The translations under genes and the position numbers were made by a program. Under the pieces are notes generated by a model. It did not search any database and had not been told where the DNA came from. It was given only the letters and a program-made list of their open reading frames with translations. 64,000 bases of DNA from NCBI RefSeq assembly GCF_019049255.1, contig NZ_JAGMUJ010000023.1, positions 1-64,000 of the forward strand. Direction: 5' to 3'. The stretch comes from Streptomyces sp. AC558_RSS880. GTDB taxonomy: Bacteria > Actinomycetota > Actinomycetes > Streptomycetales > Streptomycetaceae. Below, piece by piece: positions 8,240 through 18,011 of this stretch (the stretch's first letter is position 1; every line of letters begins with the position of its first letter).

Positions 8240-11200
8240 CAATCGACCCGCGCCTTCTCCGCTACGCCCGCGCCACCCGTGGCTTCCTGGTGGCGGTCGT
8301 CGGTCTGGGTGCCGTCGGCGCGGTGCTGGTCATCGCCCAGGCCATGCTCATCGCCGAGATCGTGGTGGGCGCGTTCCAGGACGGACTGTCCGTCGGCGCG
8401 CTCGGCACTCCCCTGCTGCTTCTCGTCGTCGTGGCGGCCGGCCGCGGGCTGGTCGGCTGGCTGACCGAGCTGGCCGCGCACCGGGCGAGCGCCGCGGTGA
8501 AGTCGGAGCTGCGGGGGCGGCTGCTGGAACGGGCGACGGCGCTGGGGCCGGGATGGCTGGACGGTCAGCGCACCGGATCGCTGGTCGCCCTGGCCACCCG
8601 GGGAATCGACGCCCTCGACGGCTACTTCTCGCGCTACCTCCCCCAGCTGGGACTCGCGGTGGTCGTCCCGGTGGCGGTGCTGGCACGGATCGTCACCGAG
8701 GAGTGGGTCTCGGCGGCGATCATCGTGGGCACCCTGCCGCTCATCCCGGTCTTCATGGTGCTGATCGGCTGGGCCACCCAGTCCCGGATGGACCGGCAGT
8801 GGCTGGTGCTGTCCCGGTTGTCCGGCCACTTCCTGGACGTCGTCGCCGGACTGCCGACGCTGAAGGTCTTCGGACGGGCCAAGGCCCAGGCGGAGTCGAT
8901 CCGCCGGATCACCGCCGAGTACCGGCGGGCGACCATGCGGACGCTGCGCATCGCCTTCATCTCCTCCTTCGCGCTGGAACTGCTCGCCACGCTCTCGGTG
9001 GCGCTGGTCGCGGTGACGATCGGCATGCGGCTCGTCCACGGCGAGCTGGACCTCCACACCGGCCTGATCGTCCTGATCCTGGCGCCCGAGGCCTATCTGC
9101 CGCTGCGGCAGGTCGGCGCCCAGTACCACGCGGCCGCGGAGGGGCTCGGGGCGGCCGAGGAGATCTTCTCGGTACTGGAGACGCCGGTGCCCGCGCCGGG
9201 GACGGCAGCGGTGCCGACGGGCGCCCTCGCCTTCGAGGACGTGACGGTCCGCTATCCGGACCGGTCCACGGACGCGGTGACGGACGTGTCCTTCACCGTC
9301 GCCCCCGGGGAGACGGTCGCGCTCGTCGGACCGAGCGGCGCGGGCAAGTCGACCCTGCTGAACGTGCTGCTCGGGTTCGTCCGCCCCACCGGGGGCCGGG
9401 TGCGGATCGGGGGAGCCGATCTGGGCGGGCTCGACCTCGCCGAGTGGCACGCCCGCGTCGCCTGGGTGCCGCAGCGGCCGCACCTGTACGCCGGGACGAT
9501 CACCGAGAACGTACGGTTGGCCCGGCCCGACGCGGACGACGACGCCGTGCGGCGCGCCCTGCGGGACGCCGGGGCGCTGGAGTTCGTGGACGCGCTGCCC
9601 GACGGCGCCGAGACCGTGCTGGGCGAGGACGGAGCAGGGCTGTCGGCCGGGCAGCGGCAGCGGCTCGCGCTGGCCCGCGCGTTCCTCGCGGACCGGCCCG
9701 TCCTGCTGCTCGACGAGCCGACGGCGGCGCTGGACGGCGCCACCGAGGCCGATGTCGTGGCGGCGGTACGACGACTGGCCGTCGGCCGGACGGTGCTGCT
9801 CGTGGTGCACCGGCCGGCGCTGCTGGCCCTGGCGGACCGGGTGGTGCGGCTCGCCGAACCGGCTCCCGCGGCCCCCGGGGAGTCCCCGCGCCGGGAGGTC
9901 CGCATCGCGACGGCCGTCGAAACGGCCCCCGGAGCGGACGGCGGACCCGCCGGGCACGAAGACGGACCGGTCCCGGGCGGTGTCCTCGACCGCGTCCGTG
10001 CCCTGTCCGGCGCCCGGCGGGGGAGGATCACCCTCGCGCTGCTGCTCGGCACCCTCGCCCTGGGCAGTGCCGTCGGGCTCATGGCGACCTCCGGGTGGCT
10101 CATCTCCCGGGCCTCGCAGCAGCCGCCCGTGCTGTACCTGATGATGGCCGTGACGGCGACCCGCGCCTTCGGTATCGGCCGGGCCGTGTTCCGCTACGCC
10201 GAGCGGCTCGTGTCGCACGACGCCGTACTGCGCATGCTGGCCGACACCCGGGTCGCGGTGTACCGACGCCTGGAGCGGCTGGCGCCCGCCGGACTGCGCG
10301 GTGTCCGCCGGGGCGACCTGCTCTCCCGGCTGGTCTCCGACGTGGACGCGCTCCAGGACTACTGGCTGCGCTGGCTGCTGCCGGCCGGTGCGGCCGTCGC
10401 CGTCTCCGCCCTGTCCGTCGGCTTCACCGCCTGGCTGCTGCCCGAGGCGGGCGCCGTGCTCGCGGCCGGGCTGCTCGCGGCGGGCGCCGGTGTGCCCCTG
10501 CTGACCGGTGCCGTGGCCCGACGCGCGGAACGCAGGCTGGCACCGGCGCGTGGCGTCCTCGCGACCCGGGTGACCGATCTGCTCACCGGCACCGCGGAGC
10601 TGACCGTCGCCGGTGCCCTGCCCGCGCGGACCGCCGAGGCGCGCCGGGCCGACGGCACGCTCACCCGGATCGCCTCGCGCGCCGCCACCGCCACCGCGCT
10701 CGGTGACGGGCTCACCGCACTGATCTCCGGACTGACCGTCGCGGCCGCCGCGCTCGTCGGCGCCCAGGCCGTGGCCACCGGCCGGCTGGACGGTGTGGCC
10801 CTCGCCGTCGTCGTCCTCACCCCGCTGGCCGCGTTCGAGGCCGTCCTCGGGATGCCGCTCGCCGTGCAGTACCGGCAGCGGGTGCGCCGCAGCGCCGAGC
10901 GCGTGTACGAGGTCCTGGACGCCCCGGCCCCCGTACGGGAACCGGAGGCGCCGCGGCAGGCGCCCGCGTCGCCGTTCCCGCTCGTGGTCAAGGGGCTGGC
11001 CGCCCGGCACCCCGGGCAGGACCGGGACGCGCTCGCCGGGGTGGACCTGACGCTCGAGCGGGGCCGCCGCATCGCGGTGGTCGGCCCCTCCGGATCGGGC
11101 AAGACGACCCTCGCGCAGGTGCTGCTGCGGTTCCTGGACCCGGGCGCGGGCTCCTACACACTGGCCGGGGTGGACGCGTACGCCCTGGACGGCGACGACG

Positions 11201-11724
11201 TACGGCGGCTGGTCGGACTGTGCGCGCAGGACGCGCACCTCTTCAACAGCTCGGTACGAGAGAACCTGCTGCTCGCCAGGAAGGACGCGACCGAGGACGA
11301 GCTGCGCGACGCTCTTCGCCGGGCCCGGCTGCTGGAGTGGGCCGACGGCCTGCCCGACGGGCTCGACACGTTCGTCGGCGAGCACGGGGCGCGGCTGTCC
11401 GGCGGACAGCGGCAGCGGCTGGCGCTCGCCCGTGCGCTGCTCGCGGACTTCCCCGTGCTGGTGCTGGACGAACCCGCCGAACACCTCGACCTGCCGGCCG
11501 CCGACGCGCTCACCGCCGATCTGCTGGCCGCCACCGAGGGGCGTACGACGCTGCTCATCACCCACCGGCTGGCCGGCCTGGAGGAGGTGGACGAGGTCGT
11601 CGTGCTGGACGGGGGCCGGGTGGTGCAGCGCGGGCCGTACGACGAACTCGTGGCTACGGCGGGCCCGTTGCGGGCGATGGCACGCCGGGAGGAGCGGGCC
11701 GGACTCCTGGCGGCGGCCCGTTGA
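8233..11724 (+). CDS. cydCD: Fused CydD-CydC ABC exporter
   Basis: A ~1163-residue fusion of two ABC half-transporters needed to assemble cytochrome bd. In E. coli the separate CydD and CydC proteins were described as cysteine/glutathione exporters and more recently linked to haem transport. Each half has a six-helix membrane domain and an ATPase. ATPase 1 has GPSGAGKST near residue 367, LSAGQRQR and LLLDEPTAALD. ATPase 2 has GPSGSGKTT near 950, LSGGQRQR and VLDEPAEHLD. I chose GTG 8233 because GAGGTG lies 8 bases upstream. GTG 8224 would add MFHV encoded by the parS site and cannot be excluded. The fusion is normal for Streptomyces. Confidence 0.93.
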   Translation: MKPIDPRLLRYARATRGFLVAVVGLGAVGAVLVIAQAMLIAEIVVGAFQDGLSVGALGTPLLLLVVVAAGRGLVGWLTELAAHRASAAVKSELRGRLLERATALGPGWLDGQRTGSLVALATRGIDALDGYFSRYLPQLGLAVVVPVAVLARIVTEEWVSAAIIVGTLPLIPVFMVLIGWATQSRMDRQWLVLSRLSGHFLDVVAGLPTLKVFGRAKAQAESIRRITAEYRRATMRTLRIAFISSFALELLATLSVALVAVTIGMRLVHGELDLHTGLIVLILAPEAYLPLRQVGAQYHAAAEGLGAAEEIFSVLETPVPAPGTAAVPTGALAFEDVTVRYPDRSTDAVTDVSFTVAPGETVALVGPSGAGKSTLLNVLLGFVRPTGGRVRIGGADLGGLDLAEWHARVAWVPQRPHLYAGTITENVRLARPDADDDAVRRALRDAGALEFVDALPDGAETVLGEDGAGLSAGQRQRLALARAFLADRPVLLLDEPTAALDGATEADVVAAVRRLAVGRTVLLVVHRPALLALADRVVRLAEPAPAAPGESPRREVRIATAVETAPGADGGPAGHEDGPVPGGVLDRVRALSGARRGRITLALLLGTLALGSAVGLMATSGWLISRASQQPPVLYLMMAVTATRAFGIGRAVFRYAERLVSHDAVLRMLADTRVAVYRRLERLAPAGLRGVRRGDLLSRLVSDVDALQDYWLRWLLPAGAAVAVSALSVGFTAWLLPEAGAVLAAGLLAAGAGVPLLTGAVARRAERRLAPARGVLATRVTDLLTGTAELTVAGALPARTAEARRADGTLTRIASRAATATALGDGLTALISGLTVAAAALVGAQAVATGRLDGVALAVVVLTPLAAFEAVLGMPLAVQYRQRVRRSAERVYEVLDAPAPVREPEAPRQAPASPFPLVVKGLAARHPGQDRDALAGVDLTLERGRRIAVVGPSGSGKTTLAQVLLRFLDPGAGSYTLAGVDAYALDGDDVRRLVGLCAQDAHLFNSSVRENLLLARKDATEDELRDALRRARLLEWADGLPDGLDTFVGEHGARLSGGQRQRLALARALLADFPVLVLDEPAEHLDLPAADALTADLLAATEGRTTLLITHRLAGLEEVDEVVVLDGGRVVQRGPYDELVATAGPLRAMARREERAGLLAAAR

Positions 11725-11876
11725 CCCCGACGGACCTCTCCCGTGTGACGGGACGTCAAGCTCCCGGGAGAATACCGCTGTTCGGCGGTATCTCTGGTCC
11801 GTCCGGGGGCGCGTGGTCCCCCATGTGTACGACATGAACAGGACCGTGCGCCGGGGCGGGGTCCAGGATCGCAGTC

Positions 11877-12935
11877 ATGCGCTTCACCCGCCGCCATCCG
11901 CTGCTCACCGCCGTGCTGCTGTGCGCGCTCGCCGTGCTCGCCGCCCGGCCCGCCGACGGCGACGGCGCCCACGCCCCCGGTCACGGCTCCACGTCCGGCA
12001 TCGGCGCGGAAGTGGCGCGGCTGTACGAGGAAGCGGCGGCGGCGACGGAGCAGTACGAGACCGGCCGACGCGAGGTCGAGGAACAGCGGGCCAGGGCACA
12101 GCGGCTGGAGGAGCGGCTCGACCGCGAGCGACGGGAGATGGCCGGGCTCCACGAGGACCTGGGCCGGATCGCGAGCTCCCAGTACCGGGACGGCGGCGGG
12201 CTGCCGCTCACCGCGCACATGCTGCTCGCCGACGACCCGGAAGAGCTGATGCGCGGTCAGCGGGTGGTGTGGCAGGCGGAGGTGTCGCTCGACAAGGCGA
12301 TCGGCAAGAGCGAACGGGCCGAGGCCCGGCTCGCCCGCGACGAGGCGAAGGCCGCGGCGGCGTGGAAGAGGCTGGAGAAGCGGAACACGGAACTCGCCGT
12401 CCTGCAGCAGGACATCGAGCGGAAGCTCGAAGCGGCGCGGTGGAAGCTGCAGGGCCAGGCGGACGCCTCCGTCGCGGCCGGCGCCTGCCGCGGCGCGGTC
12501 CGCCTCGACCAGCCGGAGACGCGGTTCACCACCCGCTGGGTGGCGCCGGTGGAGACGTACGAACTGTCCGCCTCCTACGGCAGCGGCGGCGCCCGGTGGG
12601 CGAACCGGCACACCGGGCAGGACTTCGCGGTGCCGATCGGCACGCCGGTGCGGGCCGTGGGCTCCGGGAAGGTGGTGAGGGTGTCCTGCGGGGGCGCCTT
12701 CGGCATCGAGATCGTGCTCCGGCACGCGGGCGGCTACTACACGCAGTACGCCCACCTCGCCGCCGTCGCCGTCGACCAGGGGGACCGGGTGTCGCCCGGG
12801 CAGTGGATCGGTCAGTCCGGCACCAGCGGCAACTCCACGGGCCCGCACCTGCACTTCGAGGTGCGGGTCACACCGGAGATGGGGTCGGCGGTGGACCCCG
12901 TGCCGTGGCTGGCGCGGCACGGGGTGTCGCTCTGA
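11877..12935 (+). CDS. Secreted M23 (LytM) peptidase with coiled coil
   Basis: A 352-residue exported protein. It starts with a signal peptide (MRFTRRHP then a hydrophobic core). A long charged coiled coil covers roughly residues 40-200. The C-terminal LytM/M23 domain has HTGQDF, YAHL and HLHFEV, the zinc and catalytic set (H...D, H, HxH). M23 enzymes cut peptidoglycan peptide cross-bridges. The coiled-coil plus LytM layout resembles EnvC/NlpD-type activators, but the complete metal set suggests activity. The gene converges on the HAD gene with a 4 bp gap. Confidence 0.9.
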   Translation: MRFTRRHPLLTAVLLCALAVLAARPADGDGAHAPGHGSTSGIGAEVARLYEEAAAATEQYETGRREVEEQRARAQRLEERLDRERREMAGLHEDLGRIASSQYRDGGGLPLTAHMLLADDPEELMRGQRVVWQAEVSLDKAIGKSERAEARLARDEAKAAAAWKRLEKRNTELAVLQQDIERKLEAARWKLQGQADASVAAGACRGAVRLDQPETRFTTRWVAPVETYELSASYGSGGARWANRHTGQDFAVPIGTPVRAVGSGKVVRVSCGGAFGIEIVLRHAGGYYTQYAHLAAVAVDQGDRVSPGQWIGQSGTSGNSTGPHLHFEVRVTPEMGSAVDPVPWLARHGVSL

Positions 12936-12939
12936 GCGG

Positions 12940-13827
12940 CTACGGCCGCTCGTTCAGCAGCCGCTCGATGACCACGGCCACCCCGTCGTCGTTGTTGGCG
13001 ACCGTGCGGCCCGAGGCGGCGGCGATCACGTCCGGGTGGGCGTTGCCCATCGCGTAGGAACGTCCGGCCCAGGTCAGCATCTCGACGTCGTTCGGCATGT
13101 CACCGAAGGCGACGACCTCCTCGTGCGAGATGCCCCGCTCGGCGCAGCACAGGGCGAGCGTGCTGGCCTTGGACACGTCGGGGCCGCTGATCTCCAGCAG
13201 GGCGCTGGGGCTGGAGCGGGTGACGTTGGCCCGGTCGCCGATGGCGAGCCGGGCCAGGGTCAGGAAGGCGTCGGGGTCGAGCCCGGGGTGGTGGGCGAGG
13301 ATCTTGAGCACCGGCTCGCCGGCGGTGTGGGAGTCCGGAGCCAGCAGCTCCTCGGCGGGAGCGAGCGTGTCCGGGACCTCCATGTGCAGCTTCGGATACG
13401 CCGGCTCCTGGTTGAAGCCGAAGGTCTGCTCCACGGCGTACACCGTGCCCGGTGCGGCCTCGCGCAGCAGCCGTACGGCGTCCAGCGCGTTCTTCCGGGG
13501 CAGCTCGCGCACCTTCACGAACCGGTGCGCTCCGGGGCCGCCGTGCAGGTCGACGACGGCCGCGCCGTTGCCGCAAATGGCGAGGCCGTGGCCGTGGACG
13601 TGGTCGCTGACGACGTCCATCCAGCGGGCCGGGCGGCCGGTGACGAAGAAGACCTCGACGCCCGCCTCCTCGGCGGCGGCGAGCGCGGCGACGGTGCGCG
13701 GGGACACCGACTTGTCGTCGCGCAGCAGGGTGCCGTCGAGGTCGGTGGCGATGAGCCGCGGTCGAGTGGTGGCTGCCTGGGTCTCGGGCTGTCGGGTCGC
13801 TGAGGTCACCCGGTCATTGTCCCGCAT
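12940..13827 (-). CDS. HAD superfamily hydrolase, Cof type
   Basis: A 295-residue Cof/YidA-like phosphatase. Motif I is [10 protein letters not shown] near the N-terminus, motif II is VTGRP, the motif III lysine is in SKASTL, and motif IV is [10 protein letters not shown]. The long cap between motifs II and III is typical of C2-cap enzymes that dephosphorylate sugar phosphates or cofactors; the substrate is unknown. The start is either ATG 13827 or GTG 13809, and neither has a strong ribosome site. It is a clear paralogue of the gene at 21971-22783 (same GDMPND and SKAxxL layout). Confidence 0.87.
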   Translation of the reverse strand: MRDNDRVTSATRQPETQAATTRPRLIATDLDGTLLRDDKSVSPRTVAALAAAEEAGVEVFFVTGRPARWMDVVSDHVHGHGLAICGNGAAVVDLHGGPGAHRFVKVRELPRKNALDAVRLLREAAPGTVYAVEQTFGFNQEPAYPKLHMEVPDTLAPAEELLAPDSHTAGEPVLKILAHHPGLDPDAFLTLARLAIGDRANVTRSSPSALLEISGPDVSKASTLALCCAERGISHEEVVAFGDMPNDVEMLTWAGRSYAMGNAHPDVIAAASGRTVANNDDGVAVVIERLLNERP

Positions 13828-13915
13828 ATGCCCGCACGGCCGTGCGGGAGTGCGCACATCTGAGTGGTTACCGTCGTCACCAGCGGCCTCTTCCCGCACT
13901 CTGGGCCGGCCGGGG

Positions 13916-14818
13916 TCACCGCAGCTGCGCCGGCGCCTCCATGGCGATCCGTTCGAAGATCTTTTGGTCCGCGGCGAAGTCGGAGTCGGGGATGGGCCAG
14001 TGGATCACGATCTCGGTGAATCCCAGCTCGGCGTGGCGGCCCGCGAAGTCGACGAAGGCGTCCAGGGACTCCAGCGGACGGCCCCGGTCCGGGGTGAATC
14101 CGGTGAGCAGGATCTTGTCCAGCCCGGTCACGTCCCGGCCGAGCTCGGCGCAGGCGTCGGCCAGCTTCTCCGCCTGGCCGCGAATGGCCTGAACCGACTG
14201 TTCGGGCGTGCCGTCCTCGTACAGCCGGGGGTCGCCCGTGGTCACCCAGGCCTGCCCATGACGAGCCGCGAGCCGCAGTCCGCGCGGTCCGGTGGCCGCC
14301 ACGGCGAACGGCAGCCGGGGCCGTTGCACGCAGCCGGGGATGGTGCGCGCCTCGTGCGCCGCGTAGAAGTCGCCCTCGTACGACACCGAGTCCTCGGTGA
14401 GCAGCCGGTCGAGCAGGGACACGAACTCGGCGAAGCGGTCGGCGCGCTCACGGGGTGTCCAGGGCTCCTGGCCGAGCGCCGTGGCGTCGAAGCCGGTGCC
14501 GCCCGCGCCGATTCCGAGCGTGACGCGTCCGCCGGAGATGTCGTCGAGGGAGATGAGTTCCTTGGCGAGGGTCACCGGGTGCCGGAAGTTCGGTGAGGTC
14601 ACCAGCGTGCCCAGCCGCATCCGGTCGGTCACGGCCGCGGCGGCGGTCAGGGTGGGGACGGCACCGAACCAGGGGCCGTCCCGGAAGCTGCGCCAGGACA
14701 GATGGTCGTAGGTGTATCCCGCGTGGAAGCCGAGTTCCTCGGCACGCACCCACGCCGAACGGCTGCCCTCGTGCCAGCGGCGGTACGGGAGGATCACGGT
14801 GCTCAGGCGCAGACTCAT
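13916..14818 (-). CDS. LLM-class flavin/F420-dependent oxidoreductase
   Basis: A ~300-residue luciferase-like TIM-barrel oxidoreductase. Support comes from the N-terminal [11 protein letters not shown] strand, [33 protein letters not shown], and [20 protein letters not shown], which are typical of this class. Members use F420 or FMN to oxidise or reduce varied substrates; the substrate is not evident. I chose ATG 14818. An alternative GTG 11 codons upstream falls inside the parS site. It is followed on the same strand by the divergently acting HAD gene. Confidence 0.85.
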   Translation of the reverse strand: MSLRLSTVILPYRRWHEGSRSAWVRAEELGFHAGYTYDHLSWRSFRDGPWFGAVPTLTAAAAVTDRMRLGTLVTSPNFRHPVTLAKELISLDDISGGRVTLGIGAGGTGFDATALGQEPWTPRERADRFAEFVSLLDRLLTEDSVSYEGDFYAAHEARTIPGCVQRPRLPFAVAATGPRGLRLAARHGQAWVTTGDPRLYEDGTPEQSVQAIRGQAEKLADACAELGRDVTGLDKILLTGFTPDRGRPLESLDAFVDFAGRHAELGFTEIVIHWPIPDSDFAADQKIFERIAMEAPAQLR

Positions 14819-14844
14819 GTCACCGAGCCTATGCGCCGCCGCAG

Positions 14845-14858
14845 GTTTCACGTGAAAC
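14845..14858. promoter_or_regulatory. parS site (ParB binding), copy 2
   Basis: A perfect GTTTCACGTGAAAC in the short gap between the LLM oxidoreductase start (14818) and the end of the next minus-strand gene (14877). It is the second of three perfect copies in the window. Confidence 0.93.
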
Positions 14859-14876
14859 GTCCCGCATTCGCGTCCG

Positions 14877-15323
14877 TCACCGTACTCGTGAGCTCAGCCA
14901 GGGGGTGAGGACGATCATGGGGATGAACTCCTTGTGCGTCCGGTCTCCGGGCAGCGGCACGATCAGGAAGTAGCCCGGAGGGAAACGCCGTGCCCTCACA
15001 TACGCCAGCCCGTCGAAGAGGGAGCGAAGGAAGGCCGGCACGTCGTCGCGGGGGATGTCGGGGCACTCCACGCCCTCGACGTCGATCAGCGCGTCGTCCT
15101 CGGGGTAGAGCCGCACGCTCACCCGGGGCAGGCCGCCGAACTCGATGCAGGCCTCGTGGGGGAGGGAGCCGTCGGGGTCGGTGATGACGCCCACACCCGC
15201 CGCGGTGCGGCGCGAGGTCTGATCCGCGCCGATGTCATGGGTGACCTCGATCTCGCGCTCATAGGTGTCCGCGAGCGCACGGAGGACGGTGACGGCGGCC
15301 TCGGTGCTGGGCAAGTGGTCCAT
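14877..15323 (-). CDS. Conserved hypothetical protein
   Basis: A 148-residue soluble acidic protein with no motif I recognise. It begins MDHLPSTEAAVTVLRALADTY, and mixed alpha/beta content continues to the end (IEFGGLPRVSVRLYP, GYFLIVPLPGD). There is no signal peptide or membrane segment. The ATG at 15323 is preferred to one four codons upstream because GGTGG precedes it. It ends 59 bp before the LLM oxidoreductase start, with parS between, and begins just 17 bp after kptA ends on the same strand, so it may be cotranscribed with kptA. Confidence 0.75.
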   Translation of the reverse strand: MDHLPSTEAAVTVLRALADTYEREIEVTHDIGADQTSRRTAAGVGVITDPDGSLPHEACIEFGGLPRVSVRLYPEDDALIDVEGVECPDIPRDDVPAFLRSLFDGLAYVRARRFPPGYFLIVPLPGDRTHKEFIPMIVLTPWLSSRVR

Positions 15324-15339
15324 ACCACCGATCATGGCA

Positions 15340-15888
15340 TCAGTGGCTGCCGGGGAAACGCAGATACCGGCTCGGCACGGCCCGGGTCAGCCACACGCCG
15401 TTCGCGCTCACGTGGAAGACATGGCCGTCCCGGTGCATGGCGGCCGCGTCCACGGACAGGACGACCGGGCGGCCCCGGCGGGCGCCGACGCGGGTCGCCG
15501 TCTCGCGGTCGGCGGAGAGGTGCACGTCGTGCCGGTTCATGGGCCGCAGCCCCTCGGCGCGGATCGCCTCCAGGTTCCGGGCGACGGTGCCGTGGTACAG
15601 GTACGGCGGTGGGGTGGCCGGCGCCAGTCCGAGATCGACCTCGACGCTGTGGCCCTGGCTGGCGCGGATCCGGGTGCCCTCGACGGCGAAGCGCCGCTTG
15701 TCGTTGGCGGCGACGACGTGGTCCAGTTCCTCCCGGGTGAACCGGAAGCCGTGCGCGGACGCCGCCGCGATCAGCGCGTCGATCTCGACCCAGCCGCCTT
15801 CGTCGAGCGTGAGCCCGATCCTCCCGGGCTGATGGCGCAGATGCTTGGCGAGGTACTTCGACACCTTCACGGTGCGTCTTTCATCCAT
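15340..15888 (-). CDS. kptA: RNA 2'-phosphotransferase Tpt1/KptA
   Basis: A 182-residue enzyme of the KptA/Tpt1 family, which removes an internal 2'-phosphate from RNA using NAD+. Family signatures are present in order: VSKYLAKHLRHQPGRIGL, GWVEIDAL, RASQGHS, YHGT, NRHDVHLS and the final RYLRFP. In fungi it completes tRNA splicing; in bacteria the role is unclear because 2'-phosphate splice junctions are not made, and RNA repair or ADP-ribosylation has been proposed. The ATG at 15888 yields the family length; the longer frame would run into a DnaA-box region. Confidence 0.92.
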   Translation of the reverse strand: MDERRTVKVSKYLAKHLRHQPGRIGLTLDEGGWVEIDALIAAASAHGFRFTREELDHVVAANDKRRFAVEGTRIRASQGHSVEVDLGLAPATPPPYLYHGTVARNLEAIRAEGLRPMNRHDVHLSADRETATRVGARRGRPVVLSVDAAAMHRDGHVFHVSANGVWLTRAVPSRYLRFPGSH

Positions 15889-15944
15889 CCGTTCAGACTG
15901 CCGGGAGAGACGCGCATCACGCGATCGATTTAGCTCCGGAGGTT

Positions 15945-15999
15945 TGATCCACAAGCAAGTGCGGTTATCCACAGGGGAATTGACCTCTGCTGTGGACAA
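15945..15999. promoter_or_regulatory. Small DnaA-box cluster upstream of kptA
   Basis: Two perfect DnaA boxes lie in the kptA upstream region: TTATCCACA at 15965-15973 and TGTGGACAA (reverse of TTGTCCACA) at 15991-15999. A near match, TGATCCACA, is at 15945-15953. DnaA binding here could titrate the initiator or influence kptA. Confidence 0.75.
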
Positions 16000-16035
16000 C
16001 CGGCCTCACATCGACCGTCCTTGCCCGGACCACCC

Positions 16036-17880
16036 TCACATCGGCGGCTTCACCCGCGCGATCCTCCGCAGCGCCCCCGGCATCCACCGCGACAGCGCAT
16101 ACGCCGTCCGCGCCTCCGGGGTGACCGGCACCACCGCCTCGTCACGCACCACCGCCCGCAGGATCGCGGCGGCGACCTTCTCCGGCGGGTAGCCGCGCAG
16201 CCCGTACAGGCGCGCCGCCCGTTTCCGCAGCCGCCGCTCCTCCTCGGCGTCCACGCCCGCGAAGCGCGCGGTGGAGGTGATGGGGGTGTTCACGAACCCG
16301 GGGCACACCGCCGTCACGCCGATGTCCCGGCCCGCCAGTTCCGCCCGCAGGCACTCGCTCAGCATCAGCACCGCCGCCTTGGACGTGCCGTAGGCGGGCA
16401 GCGCCCTGGACGGCTGGAACGCCGCCGCCGAGGCGACGTTGACGATGTGGCCGCCCTGTCCGCGCTCGGCCATCCGCCGCCCGAAGAGCCGGCAGCCGTG
16501 GATCACCCCCCACAGATTGACGTCGAGGACCTCCTTCCAGTCCTCCGGGGTGGTGTCGAAGAAGGAGCCGCCCAGCCCGATGCCGGCGTTGTTCACCAGG
16601 ACGTCCACCACGCCGTACTCCGTGGTGATCCGCTCGGCGAGCTTCTCCATGGCCTGTTCGTCGGACACGTCCACCGTCTCCGCCCAGGCCGCCGCTCCGC
16701 GACCGCGGGCCTCCCCCGCGGTACGGGCCGCGGCCTCCGCGTCCCGGTCGACCGCCAGCACGCGCGCGCCCGCCTCCGCGAACGCGAGCGCGGTCGCCCG
16801 CCCGATGCCGCTGCCCGCCCCCGTGACCAGGACCAGCTGCCCGCCGAAGCGGTCGGCGTACCGGCCCGGAGCCGTCACCTCCGGCCGGCCGTCCTCCACG
16901 GACGCCACGAACTCACCGATCCACGTCGCCAGCAGGTCGGGCCGGGTGCGCGGCACCCAGTGCCGGGCCGGCAGCGTCCGCCGGGTCAGCCGCGGCGCCC
17001 ACCGCTCCAGCTCGTCGTGGAGCCGCTCCGAGAGGAACGCGTCCCCCAGCGGCGTGATGAGCTGCACGGGCGCGTGCGCGTAGGCGTCCGCGCGCGGGCT
17101 GCGCAGCCGGGGCCGCACGTTGTCCCGGTAGAGCCAGGTCCCGTGCGCCGCGTCCGACGGCAGGGACGAGGTCGGGTAGCCGCCGCCGGGCACCTTCTCG
17201 ACGCGCTCCAGGATCCGCGGCCAGCACCTGCCCAGCGGGCCGCGCCAGGCGAGCTCGGGCAGCACGGGCGTGTGCAGCAGGTACACGTACCAGGATCTGG
17301 CGCCCTGGCCCAGCAGCTGGCCGACCCGGCGCGGGGTGGGCCGCTTCAGACGGCGGTTGATCCAGTGCCCGAAGTGGTCGAGCGACGGCCCCGACATCGA
17401 CGTGAAGGAGGCGATCCGCCCCGCGGTGCGCCCGACCGTGACGAATTCCCAGGCCTGCACCGAACCCCAGTCGTGCCCCACCAGATGCACCGGCCGGTCC
17501 GGACTGACCGCGTCGGCGACGGCCAGGAAGTCGTCGGTCAGCTTCTCCAGGGTGAACCCGCCGCGCAGCGGACGCGGCGCCGTGGACCGGCCGTGGCCCC
17601 GGACGTCGTACGCCACGACGTGGAAACGCCCGGCGAGCCGGGACGCGACCTCGGACCACACTTCCTTGCTGTCCGGGTAGCCGTGCACCAGGACGACCGC
17701 CGGCCGCCCGCGCTCACCCAGCTCGGCCACGCACAGCTCGACCCCGCCCGTACGCACCCGGCGCTCCCGCGCCCCCGCCCACACCGTCCCCGACAAGCCG
17801 TCACCCCCTGCGGTCGTGACTGCGCTACGTGTCCGTAACGTGACACGAGCGAATCTCGCAGTCGGCCGGGGCCCCGTCAA
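16036..17880 (-). CDS. Alpha/beta hydrolase-SDR fusion (EphD-like)
   Basis: A 614-residue two-domain enzyme. The first half is an epoxide-hydrolase-type alpha/beta hydrolase: HGYPDS oxyanion motif, nucleophile Asp in GHDWGS, and a late ARHWV histidine. The second half (from ~350) is a short-chain dehydrogenase with VTGAGSGIGRA for NAD(P), NNAGIG and the catalytic YGTSK. Mycobacterial EphD has the same fusion and is linked to mycolate metabolism, but Streptomyces lacks mycolates, so the substrate is unknown. The TTG at 17880 is supported by GGAAGG 6 bases upstream. The gene converges on nothing and is divergent from the ABC operon. Confidence 0.88.
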   Translation of the reverse strand: MTGPRPTARFARVTLRTRSAVTTAGGDGLSGTVWAGARERRVRTGGVELCVAELGERGRPAVVLVHGYPDSKEVWSEVASRLAGRFHVVAYDVRGHGRSTAPRPLRGGFTLEKLTDDFLAVADAVSPDRPVHLVGHDWGSVQAWEFVTVGRTAGRIASFTSMSGPSLDHFGHWINRRLKRPTPRRVGQLLGQGARSWYVYLLHTPVLPELAWRGPLGRCWPRILERVEKVPGGGYPTSSLPSDAAHGTWLYRDNVRPRLRSPRADAYAHAPVQLITPLGDAFLSERLHDELERWAPRLTRRTLPARHWVPRTRPDLLATWIGEFVASVEDGRPEVTAPGRYADRFGGQLVLVTGAGSGIGRATALAFAEAGARVLAVDRDAEAAARTAGEARGRGAAAWAETVDVSDEQAMEKLAERITTEYGVVDVLVNNAGIGLGGSFFDTTPEDWKEVLDVNLWGVIHGCRLFGRRMAERGQGGHIVNVASAAAFQPSRALPAYGTSKAAVLMLSECLRAELAGRDIGVTAVCPGFVNTPITSTARFAGVDAEEERRLRKRAARLYGLRGYPPEKVAAAILRAVVRDEAVVPVTPEARTAYALSRWMPGALRRIARVKPPM

Positions 17881-17896
17881 GAGCGGCCTTCCCGGC

Positions 17897-17905
17897 TGTG
17901 GATAA
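17897..17905 (-). promoter_or_regulatory. Single DnaA box
   Basis: TGTGGATAA, the reverse of TTATCCACA, lies in the divergent gap between the EphD-like gene and the ABC operon. It is a perfect strong-type box but stands alone. Confidence 0.6.
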
Positions 17906-18011
17906 CTCCCCGGAAGGAGATTCCCCTACGGGCCCGTACAACTCCAGACGGACGCCAAGACGGCCCTCCGGTCTGACGACCGGAGTGGCACGGGTCACTA
18001 CCGTCTGGGAC

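Noticed and set aside
7192..11835. A 1547-codon open frame on the minus strand opposite cydB-cydCD
   Set aside because: It mirrors the cyd genes in an antisense frame created by high GC, has no recognisable domain, and the opposite strand encodes conserved proteins.
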